Source of the DNA: MA-ANB-1 sp040878225
Lineage (GTDB): Bacteria; Actinomycetota; Acidimicrobiia; Spongiisociales; ZC4RG35
Assembly: GCA_040878225.1 (NCBI GenBank)
Contig: JBBDMR010000145.1
Coordinates: 1 to 11,925, forward strand
Length of the DNA stretch: 11,925 bases
Direction: 5' to 3'
Shown here one piece after another: positions 1 through 5,967 of this stretch; position 1 is the first letter of the stretch, and each line of letters opens with the position of its first letter. The notes below the pieces were generated by a model that had not been told where the DNA came from, searched no databases, and worked only from the letters and a program-made list of their open reading frames with translations. The position numbers were made by a program, and so were the translations under genes.

Positions 1-54
1 CACGCGGAGGGAGAGTTGCACGCGGAGGGAGAGTTGCACGCGGAGGGAGAGTTG
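1..54. repeat. 18-bp tandem repeat, three exact copies
   Basis: The unit CACGCGGAGGGAGAGTTG occurs three times without mismatch (1-18, 19-36, 37-54). A degenerate fourth copy at about 57-73 runs over the icd stop codon. The array touches the window edge, so its true copy number is unknown. It lies in the region just 3' of icd. On the icd strand it reads as a CU-rich repeat and shows no hairpin, so it does not look like an intrinsic terminator. Because 18 is a multiple of three, it could also encode a hexapeptide repeat, but I see no gene to attach it to. Confidence 0.9.
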
Positions 55-71
55 CGGCGGTGGGAGAGGTG

Positions 72-1274
72 CTACATGTGGGCGATGATGGCGTCGCCGA
101 ATTCGGAGGTTTTGACTTCGGTGGCATCGTCGGTGAGACGGGCAAAGTCGTAGGTGACGGTTTTGGCGGCGATCGCCCCCTCGATGCCCTTGACAATGAG
201 GTCGGCGACCCCATCCCAACCCATGTATCGGAACATCATCTCGCCCGAGAGGATGATCGAGCCCGGGTTGACCTTGTCCTGTCCCGCGTACTTGGGCGCA
301 GTCCCGTGGGTTGCCTCGAAGATCGCTACGCCGGTGTCATAGTTGATGTTGCCGCCGGGTGCGATGCCGATGCCGCCGACCTGGGCGGCGAGGGCATCCG
401 ACAGATAGTCCCCGTTGAGGTTGGTCGTGGCGATCACGTCGTAGTTGCCCGGCCGCGTCAGCACCTGCTGCAACATCGCGTCGGCGATCACGTCCTGAAC
501 CAGTAGCTTGTCGCCGGCTTCGCCGCCGCTGTCCTCCCAGGACACCGCGACGTCGGAGAACTCGTCTTTCACCAGCTCATAGCCCCAGGCCCGGAAGGCG
601 CCCTCGGTGAACTTCATGATGTTGCCCTTGTGCACGATGGTCACCGACCTGCGGTTGTTGGCAAGGGCATACCTGATTGCGGCCCGGATCAGCCGTTTCG
701 AACCGGTAATCGATATCGGCTTCAAACCCAGTCCGGAATCGGGGCGGATCTCCCAGCCGAACTCGGCTTCGAGAAAGTCGAGGAGCTTCTTGGCATCTTC
801 GGTTCCCTCTTCGAGCTCTTTGCCGGCATAGACATCTTCGGTGTTCTCCCGGAAGATCACCATGTCGACCGCGCCCGGGTCCTTGACCGGAGAGGGAACG
901 CCTTCGAACCACCGGACCGGGCGGACGCAGGCATAGAGATCGAGGATCTGGCGGAGAGCCACGTTCAGTGACCGGATTCCCCCGCCGACCGGGGTCGTCA
1001 GCGGCCCCTTGATCCCCACCAGATACTCACCAAAAGCGTCAACTGTCTCGTCGGGCAGCCATGAGCCGGTGGCGTCGAAGGCCTTCTGGCCGGCGAGGAC
1101 TTCGGTCCATTCAACGCGCCGCTCACCCCCGTATGCCTTATCCACGGCAGCATCGAAGACCCTGACCGCAGCGGCCCAGATATCGGGCCCGATGCCGTCG
1201 CCCTCGATAAAGGGGATGATCGGGTCGTTGGCTACAACAAGACCGTCGGGTCCCATGCTGATCGGTGTGCCCAT
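72..1274 (-). CDS. icd: NADP-dependent isocitrate dehydrogenase
   Basis: This is the TCA-cycle enzyme that oxidatively decarboxylates isocitrate to 2-oxoglutarate with NADP+ in the cytoplasm. The 400-residue product matches the E. coli-type homodimeric enzyme (416 aa) almost end to end. Visible motifs are EGDGIGPD (24-31), the substrate/phosphorylation loop GGGIRSLNVALRQ (97-109, Ser102 equivalent to E. coli Ser113), Arg118, FRENTEDVYAG (141-151) with Tyr149, HKGNIMKFTEGAF (215-227), and metal-binding Asp residues around 289 and 293. HGTAPKYAGQDKVNP (323-337) carries the Lys-Tyr pair (328-329), and Tyr375 and Arg379 are also present. Together these residues indicate NADP rather than NAD. The ATG start has GAGGAG 10 nt upstream. 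It diverges from the DM13 gene. No regulator or AceK kinase is visible, so phosphorylation cannot be judged. Confidence 0.97.
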   Translation of the reverse strand: MGTPISMGPDGLVVANDPIIPFIEGDGIGPDIWAAAVRVFDAAVDKAYGGERRVEWTEVLAGQKAFDATGSWLPDETVDAFGEYLVGIKGPLTTPVGGGIRSLNVALRQILDLYACVRPVRWFEGVPSPVKDPGAVDMVIFRENTEDVYAGKELEEGTEDAKKLLDFLEAEFGWEIRPDSGLGLKPISITGSKRLIRAAIRYALANNRRSVTIVHKGNIMKFTEGAFRAWGYELVKDEFSDVAVSWEDSGGEAGDKLLVQDVIADAMLQQVLTRPGNYDVIATTNLNGDYLSDALAAQVGGIGIAPGGNINYDTGVAIFEATHGTAPKYAGQDKVNPGSIILSGEMMFRYMGWDGVADLIVKGIEGAIAAKTVTYDFARLTDDATEVKTSEFGDAIIAHM

Positions 1275-1367
1275 GGCGTGGATTCTCCTCGAGTTGATAG
1301 GGAACCCAAAGCCTAGCCAGTAGCGACAGGGTGCTCTTCTCGATCAGGCGATGGGTCTTCTGCTCCT

Positions 1368-1398
1368 CTTTATGCCAGGTATATACAGGCTTTATGCC
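1368..1398. promoter_or_regulatory. Direct repeat flanking a palindrome between icd and the DM13 gene
   Basis: CTTTATGCC occurs at 1368-1376 and again at 1390-1398, 22 bp apart or about two helical turns. Centred between the copies is the 8-bp palindrome GTATATAC (1379-1386). This is the most AT-rich spot in the 157-bp divergent spacer. The TATATA core could serve as a -10 box in either direction, but I see no convincing -35 box. It is a candidate operator or bidirectional promoter for icd and the DM13 gene. The repeat is seen directly; its function is inferred. Confidence 0.4.
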
Positions 1399-1431
1399 CG
1401 CTTTCACCTTTGGTGGGTAGGTTGCGCGTCA

Positions 1432-1992
1432 ATGAACCGTCTCGACCGACGCAATGTCAAAATCGCAGCAATTGTGATCGGGATCCCGGTCATTGTCGTG
1501 GCGTGGTGGCTCGGCTCCCCGCTGTTTCTCGACTCGGAGGTAGACGAGGCCTTCCCGGTCCCGGCGGCAGCGGAGGACCAGACTGAAATCGAGCCCACGA
1601 CGACCACTCAGGGCACCACCGAAACCACGACCCCGGCTTCTACTACCTCGACGAGCGAACAGACGGCTGGACCCACCACCCTTCTGACGGGTGAGTTCCG
1701 GGACGCAGATTCCAGCCACCGGGGTACGGGGACGGCGACCATTTACGAGCTCGAGGACGGATCCACTCTTCTCCGGTTCGAGGACTTCGAGGTGACCAAC
1801 GGGCCCGACCTTCATGTCTACCTCGTAGCGCACGAAAACCCGATGAATCCTGAAGACCTGGGGGGTTATCTGGACCTGGGCTCACTGAAGGGCAACATCG
1901 GGGACCAGAACTACGAGGTCCCCGATGGGGTCGACATTTCCGAGTTCGGCAGCGTCGTCATCTACTGCGTGCCGTTCCACGTCTTCTTCAGC
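1432..1992 (+). CDS. Membrane-anchored DM13-domain protein, 3' end lost in the gap
   Basis: The visible 187 residues begin MNRLDRRNVK and contain one transmembrane segment (about 11-29). A Thr/Ser-rich low-complexity linker follows (about 55-84), then a DM13-type domain from about 87. The DM13 hallmarks are GEFRDADSSHRGTGTATIYE (88-107), FEDFEVTNGPDLHVYL (116-131), YEVP (161-164) and SVVIYCVPFHVFF (174-186) with Cys179. DM13 domains are predicted extracytoplasmic redox or electron-transfer modules, so the domain should face outside the membrane. The domain normally ends a few residues after this last motif, so the stop codon probably lies just inside the N run. An upstream in-frame ATG at 1351 would add 27 residues, but ATG 1432 gives a normal N-in anchor. 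There is no strong ribosome-binding site. Sequence translated beyond the gap is spurious. Confidence 0.8.
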
Positions 1993-2092
1993 NNNNNNNN
2001 NNNNNNNNNNNNNNNNNNNNNNNNNNNNNNNNNNNNNNNNNNNNNNNNNNNNNNNNNNNNNNNNNNNNNNNNNNNNNNNNNNNNNNNNNNNN
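1993..2092. other. Assembly gap of exactly 100 Ns
   Basis: One hundred consecutive Ns mark a scaffold join. It removes the last few codons of the DM13 gene and the last roughly 25-35 codons of folD. By family length these alone need about 100-130 bp, so the two convergent genes must end very close together if the gap size is real. A strong hairpin or repeat between convergent genes could explain why the assembly broke here. Confidence 0.99.
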
Positions 2093-2856
2093 GGAGTGAT
2101 CGCCGAGGCGACCTCTGCCACCGACTCGTAGTCGACATCTCCGACGATCCCCCCTTCGACACGGTTGATGCCGACGTCGATGACGACCGCACCGTCGCTG
2201 ACATGGTTGGCGGTGATCAGGCCGGCAGAACCGACGGCGGCCACGAGGATGTCTGCCTGCCTGGTGATCGCCGCAAGATCGGTTGTCCGTGAATGCGCCA
2301 CCGAGACGGTTGCGTCGGTGCCCCGGCTTGCGAGCATCAACGCAAGGGGTCGGCCTACCAGGAACGATCTTCCCACGATCACCGCACGGGCACCCGAGGT
2401 CGGAATCTCATAGTGATCGAGGATCCGCATGATTCCCCCCGGCGTGCATGGACGAAGGCCGGGACGGTCAAGGACCAGGCGTCCGAGGTTGTACGGATGA
2501 AGCCCGTCGACGTCTTTGCCCGGGTCGATCCTCTCGACGATCTGCTCGGAGTCGAGGCCCGACGGCAGCGGGAGCTGGACCAGGATGCCATCGATTTCGT
2601 CGTCGCTGTTGAGAGAGGCGATCAGCTCGTCGAGGTCTTCTGTGGTGGTGTCTCCGCTCAACTCGTGGTGGATCGAGGTGATCCCGACCTCTTCGGCATC
2701 GCGGCGCTTGCCCCGGACGTAGGCGTGAGAGGCAGGGTCATCACCAACCAGGACCGTTGCCAGGCCGGGGCGAAAGCCAAGCCCGGACACGTCGGCCGTG
2801 ACCTCCGCTTTCACCGCGGCAGCAACCGCCTTGCCATCGAGTACCCGGGCTGTCAT
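2093..2856 (-). CDS. folD: Methylenetetrahydrofolate dehydrogenase/cyclohydrolase FolD, 3' end lost in the gap
   Basis: FolD is a cytoplasmic bifunctional enzyme that interconverts 5,10-methylene-THF, 5,10-methenyl-THF and 10-formyl-THF. The 254 visible residues show SHAYVRGK (43-50) with the Tyr46/Lys50 catalytic pair, GILVQLPLP (90-98), DPGKDVDGLHPYN (111-123), the RPCTPGG turn (135-141) and the dinucleotide-binding VGRSFLVGRP (161-170). The sequence stops at SAIT plus a partial Pro codon. This is just before the VPGGVGPMT motif expected in this family, which therefore falls in the N run. The ATG shares one base with the purH stop (TGATG), which suggests translational coupling. Its product, 10-formyl-THF, feeds PurN and PurH directly upstream. 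The truncation is an assembly effect, not evidence of a pseudogene. Confidence 0.96.
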
Positions 2857-4358
2857 CAGTGCCTGAAGTGCCTGTTGCCGGAGAAGGCCAACGCGATCCC
2901 GCGCTCGTTCGCCGCGTCGATGATCTCCTGATCGTTGCGCGACCCCCCGGGCTCGACGACTGCGGTGACCCCGGCATCTGCGAGAGCATCGATTCCGTCA
3001 CGGAACGGGAAGAAGGCGTCAGAGGCGGCCACCGCACCGCGTGCCCGATCGCCGGCCTGCGCCACTGCCCGGCGGCCCGCCCCCACCCGGGACTGGTCTC
3101 CGGCGCCGACCCCGACGGCGGCAAAGTCCTTGAAGATCACGATGGCGTTCGACTTGGCGTGCATGGCCACCGTCATCGCAACGCTCAGTTGCACCGCCTC
3201 GTCTTCGGTCGGGTCTCTCTCAGAAACGATCTCCCACAACTCTCCCACGTCGGAGTCTCTCTCCTGGACCAGGAATCCTCCCTCGATGCGCCGGAGGTCG
3301 GAGTCGTCGCTGCCGGGCGGTGGAGCCTCGAGCACCCGGAGGTTCTTCTTCTTGGAGAGGATGGCAAGGGCGTCGGGAGCCACCGAGCTGCACACCACCA
3401 CCTCGATGAAGCGGTCGGCGATCAATCTGGCCGTCTCGACATCCACCTGGCCGTTGATCCCGATAACGCTGCCAAACGCCGACACCGGATCACACTCCCA
3501 TGCCTTCTCGAAGGCCCCCGCAACTGTGCCGGCATGGGCGAAGCCGCTTGGATTTGTGTGTTTGATGATTGCAACCGACGCTTGGGGTATATCGGAGGCG
3601 AGCCGCCACGCTGCCTCGGCATCGGCATAGTTGTTGAAAGACATCTCTTTGCCCTGGTATTGGCGGGCCTCCGACCACCACGGAGAGGCGCCATCCTCGC
3701 GGAACACTGCAGCGGCCTGTTGGGGGTTCTCCCCGTAGCGGAGAGCGGCGTGCCATCGCAATGGGATGATGAGGTCGTCGCCGATCCAACCGACGATGGC
3801 GGCGTCGTAAGACGCGGTGTGGAAGAAGGCGTCGGCCGCAAGACTACGACGGAGGTCGTCGTCGACTCCTCCCCCTTTGACGGCCGCCAGCACTTCCTGA
3901 TAGCGGTCCGGACTGGTGACCACAGCAACAAAACGGTGGTTCTTCGCTGCCGACCGGATCATCGCCGGCCCTCCGATATCGATCTTTTCGATGATTTCGT
4001 CCTCATCGGAAGCCGGGTCGGCAACTGTCTCCCGGAACGGGTACAGGTTGACCACAACGAGCTGGAAGTATTCGAAACCTGCCGCCTCCATTTCGGCTAA
4101 GTCGTCTGCGTGGCCGGGCCGGGCCAGAATCCCCCCATGGATTGCAGGGTGGAGGGTCTTGACCCGCCCTCCGAGAATCTCCGGGGCACCGGTGACTTCG
4201 CTGACGCGGGTTACCTTGATGCCAGCCTCTTCGAGCGCAACGGCAGTGCCCCCGGAGGACACGAGCTCGATCCCTTCCCCGATCAGCCCCCTGGCCAGGT
4301 CTTCAAGGCCCGTCTTGTCGTACACGCTGAGGAGTGCCCGCTTCACCTCGACCTTCAT
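2856..4358 (-). CDS. purH: Bifunctional AICAR transformylase / IMP cyclohydrolase
   Basis: PurH catalyses the last two steps of de novo purine synthesis: formylation of AICAR with 10-formyl-THF, then ring closure to IMP. The 500-residue length is slightly below the usual 510-530. The N-terminal MGS-like cyclohydrolase domain shows SVYDKTGL (11-18), SSGGT (34-38) and GGRVKTLHPAIHGG (63-76). The transformylase domain shows LRYGENPQQ (206-214), FNNYADAEAAW (241-251), IIKHTNPSG (264-272) with the catalytic Lys266/His267 pair, KSNAI (402-406), GVGAGDQSRV (416-425), SDAFFPFRDGID (446-457) and the RHFRH C-terminus. All key residues appear intact. The start ATG overlaps the purN stop as ATGA, and GAGGTGG lies about 7 nt upstream inside purN. 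It ends by a one-base overlap with folD. Confidence 0.97.
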   Translation of the reverse strand: MKVEVKRALLSVYDKTGLEDLARGLIGEGIELVSSGGTAVALEEAGIKVTRVSEVTGAPEILGGRVKTLHPAIHGGILARPGHADDLAEMEAAGFEYFQLVVVNLYPFRETVADPASDEDEIIEKIDIGGPAMIRSAAKNHRFVAVVTSPDRYQEVLAAVKGGGVDDDLRRSLAADAFFHTASYDAAIVGWIGDDLIIPLRWHAALRYGENPQQAAAVFREDGASPWWSEARQYQGKEMSFNNYADAEAAWRLASDIPQASVAIIKHTNPSGFAHAGTVAGAFEKAWECDPVSAFGSVIGINGQVDVETARLIADRFIEVVVCSSVAPDALAILSKKKNLRVLEAPPPGSDDSDLRRIEGGFLVQERDSDVGELWEIVSERDPTEDEAVQLSVAMTVAMHAKSNAIVIFKDFAAVGVGAGDQSRVGAGRRAVAQAGDRARGAVAASDAFFPFRDGIDALADAGVTAVVEPGGSRNDQEIIDAANERGIALAFSGNRHFRH

Positions 4359-4945
4359 GACCAGGCCACCTCACGTCCGCTCACCTGGACGCGGCCTGCC
4401 ACGAATGCAGAGATCACCTCCGGATAGATCTTGTGTTCTTCGAGCTGGATTCGCTCGTGCAACTCCTCCTCGGTGTCACCGGACAGGACCGGCACCGGGC
4501 GCTGGGCGATTATGGGACCGTGGTCTACTTCTTCATCGACGAAGTGGACTGTCGCACCGGTCACTTTCACCCCGTAGGCGAGAGCCTGGGCCACTGCGTG
4601 GGCCCCCGGGAATGCGGGGAGAAGTGAAGGGTGGATGTTGAGTATCCGATCGCGATATCGCCTTATCGCAACAGGTGCCAGGATCCGCATGAATCCGGCC
4701 AGGACCAGCGCCTCCGCCCCCGACTCTTCCGCTGCCTCGACCACCGCTCTTGAAAACGCGTCGCGATCGGCGAACTGACCGTATCGGATCAGCTGTGAAG
4801 GAATCCCGACAGCCTCGGCCTTCGCCAACGCCCCGACGTCCGGCCTGTCAGATATCAGCAGTGAGATGTCGACCTGGGGGTCGGCTGCATCGATCAACGC
4901 TTGGAAATTCGTACCCGAGCCCGAGGCGAGCACTGCGATTCTGAT
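4355..4945 (-). CDS. purN: Phosphoribosylglycinamide formyltransferase, apparent ATC start
   Basis: PurN transfers a formyl group from 10-formyl-THF to GAR in purine synthesis. Counted from codon 4945 the product is 196 residues, a typical length. It shows the first strand and phosphate loop RIAVLASGSGTNFQA (2-16), GFMRIL (84-89), the catalytic INIHPSLLPAF-type segment (102-112, here LNIHPSLLPAF, Asn103 and His105), HFVDEEVDHGPII (134-146) with Asp141, and LEEHKIYPEVI (168-178). The codon at the family's initiator Met is ATC (4943-4945), with GGAGG 5 nt upstream. The only standard start in this frame, GTG at 4933, is 17 nt from that SD and deletes most of the first beta strand. I therefore place the start at ATC; an automated caller would likely choose 4933. 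purH follows with an ATGA overlap. Confidence 0.93.
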   Translation of the reverse strand: MRIAVLASGSGTNFQALIDAADPQVDISLLISDRPDVGALAKAEAVGIPSQLIRYGQFADRDAFSRAVVEAAEESGAEALVLAGFMRILAPVAIRRYRDRILNIHPSLLPAFPGAHAVAQALAYGVKVTGATVHFVDEEVDHGPIIAQRPVPVLSGDTEEELHERIQLEEHKIYPEVISAFVAGRVQVSGREVAWS

Positions 4946-4972
4946 GGGTCCCTCCGGAGTTGTGCGCTCCGG
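4943..4972 (-). promoter_or_regulatory. purN ribosome-binding site, partly inside a small hairpin
   Basis: On the minus strand GGAGGGA (4955-4949) precedes the ATC codon at 4945-4943. GGAGG leaves a 5-nt spacer. Just upstream, the arms CCGGAG (4972-4967) and CTCCGG (4959-4954) can pair around a 7-nt loop, and the 3' arm covers the first two bases of the SD. This could tune purN translation. The SD decides the start choice because it fits ATC well and GTG 4933 poorly. Confidence 0.5.
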
Positions 4973-4984
4973 GATTGTAGGCCA

Positions 4985-5500
4985 TCACCTCTGCCGCTCT
5001 GACTGCCTCCCGCGAGAGTCGATGGCACCTCGAGCGCGGTAGAGGATCGACCGCAGTGAGGCCTTGGAGACGCCCATGAGAAAGGCGGTGCGCTCCACCG
5101 TGAGCCCGCTCCCTTCCTTGAGGAGCAGGGCACACCGGTAGTTGTCGGGAATCGTGCACAGATACTCCAGGACTTCCAGCCTCGAGAAGATCTCGGCGTC
5201 GAGTTCTGGCCCGGCGGGGACCGCCCCCCGCTGTCTTCGACCCTCGACCAGGCGGTCGAGAAAACCCGCCGGGCCCTCGGCCCCGGAGACATGCGCGGAA
5301 GCGACGTTGTGCAGCCACCGCTTCACGGTATCGGCCCCCCGGAATGTGTCCATCCCGGCCACAGCTTCGGCCAGCTCCGGGCTGCGATCGGTGCCTGCCG
5401 TAAGCCATTCCGCGATCGCCTCGAGTTCGTCGACATACTCCCAACCGGCCGGGTGGTCCGGGCGACCTTGCTTCGAAAACGTCTGCGGCGACTCGAACAT
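4985..5500 (-). CDS. Degenerate ECF-type sigma-factor-like protein heading the purN operon
   Basis: This 171-residue protein has a clear sigma region 4-like half (about 105-160): LEVLEYLCTIPDNYRCALLL, then a helix-turn-helix around TVERTAFLMGVSKASLRSI (134-152) ending in LYRARGAI. The stretch DTFRGADTVKRWLHNVASAH (51-70) looks like the end of sigma region 2 (the FRG...W.. pattern of ECF factors). The segment before it is short and lacks a recognisable core-binding region 2.1-2.2. It may be a minimal or altered ECF sigma factor, or a DNA-binding regulator derived from one. It lies 39 nt upstream of purN on the same strand, so it probably shares the transcript and may regulate this operon or itself. 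The ATG start has only a weak ribosome-binding site. The region 4 homology is firm; the function is inferred. Confidence 0.75.
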   Translation of the reverse strand: MFESPQTFSKQGRPDHPAGWEYVDELEAIAEWLTAGTDRSPELAEAVAGMDTFRGADTVKRWLHNVASAHVSGAEGPAGFLDRLVEGRRQRGAVPAGPELDAEIFSRLEVLEYLCTIPDNYRCALLLKEGSGLTVERTAFLMGVSKASLRSILYRARGAIDSRGRQSERQR

Positions 5501-5533
5501 GTCATCCGTCTATTCCCTGAGCCCACTCACAAT

Positions 5534-5586
5534 GTCACCCCGCCGCTGCGGCCGGCCCGGCCGGCCGATGACGCAGCCGGAGTGAC
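5534..5586. promoter_or_regulatory. Large GC-rich imperfect dyad in the divergent spacer
   Basis: Outer arms GTCAC (5534-5538) and GTGAC (5582-5586) enclose inner arms GCTGCG (5545-5550) and CGCAGC (5572-5577). Two further C-G pairs form next to the inner arms if C5578 is bulged. The 21-nt loop contains the palindrome GGCCGGCC (5559-5566). The element lies in the 162-bp spacer between the sigma-like gene (minus) and the rhodanese gene (plus), 34-86 bp before the sigma-like start. It could be an operator or a structured leader of the minus-strand operon. Confidence 0.4.
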
Positions 5587-5589
5587 GAT

Positions 5590-5618
5590 GTGCCTGGCCG
5601 GACACCAGTCTTTAGAAT
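5590..5618 (+). promoter_or_regulatory. Weak candidate promoter for the rhodanese/MBL pair
   Basis: TAGAAT (5613-5618) resembles a -10 box, five of six bases matching TATAAT. GTGCCT (5590-5595) lies 17 bp upstream as a poor -35 box. The rhodanese ATG follows 44 bp after the -10 and has the SD-like AAAGAGGT (5652-5659). The -10 is the only AT-rich hexamer of its kind in this spacer; the call is tentative. Confidence 0.3.
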
Positions 5619-5662
5619 CGTGAGTAGACGGCCCGGACAATCCGGATCCGGAAAGAGGTCAG

Positions 5663-5965
5663 ATGTCAAAGTTCGAAAGCGTGCCGGCAGATGAGTGGGA
5701 GAACTGGTCATCGGGGAACGATGCCATAGTCCTCGACGTGCGACAACCCGGCGAGTGGGACCTGGGGACCCTCCCCGGTTCGACTCTCATCTCCATGGGC
5801 GAGATCGTCGACCGGCTATCCGAGCTCGACAAGAACCGGGCGGTGCTCTGCGTGTGCCGGTCCGGGTCGCGCAGCGCACAGGTGGCCGCATATCTCTCAA
5901 CCGCCGGCTTCGCCAGGGTGGCCAATATGGCTGGAGGCGTCAAAGCGCTCGGGATGCAGGACTGA
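5663..5965 (+). CDS. Single-domain rhodanese sulfurtransferase
   Basis: This 100-residue protein is one rhodanese domain of GlpE/PspE size. It shows the N-terminal AIVLDVRQPGEWDLGTLPGS (21-40), the active-site loop CRSGSRS (65-71) with catalytic Cys65, and the C-terminal GFARVANMAGGVKAL (82-96). Such enzymes carry sulfane sulfur as a Cys persulfide and pass it to thiols or cyanide; with no signal peptide it should be cytoplasmic. It starts at an ATG 4 nt after AGAGG and ends 2 nt before the MBL-rhodanese gene. That spacing points to one operon in which this protein probably donates or accepts persulfide for its neighbour. The cognate sulfur acceptor is unknown. Confidence 0.93.
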   Translation: MSKFESVPADEWENWSSGNDAIVLDVRQPGEWDLGTLPGSTLISMGEIVDRLSELDKNRAVLCVCRSGSRSAQVAAYLSTAGFARVANMAGGVKALGMQD

Positions 5966-5967
5966 CC

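Noticed and set aside
1138..1407. Minus-strand open frame of 89 codons across the icd start and promoter
   Set aside because: It overlaps icd in another frame, and the spacer part contains the direct-repeat element and the icd ribosome-binding site.
2093..2292. Continuation of the DM13 gene past the N run
   Set aside because: The frame beyond the gap is antisense to folD and bears no DM13 or other homology. The DM13 domain is nearly complete before the gap.
2859..4100. Long plus-strand open frame (413 codons) opposite purH
   Set aside because: It is antisense to a complete, motif-rich PurH. High GC produces such stop-free frames, and the translation has no recognisable domain.
5142..5585. 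Plus-strand open frame of 147 codons opposite the sigma-like gene
   Set aside because: The minus strand shows a clear sigma region 4; the plus translation is Ser/Arg-rich without motifs.
5695..5967. Extension of the MBL-rhodanese frame upstream of GTG 5968
   Set aside because: The extension overlaps the rhodanese gene in another frame and encodes no MBL sequence. GTG 5968 has an SD and matches the family N-terminus.
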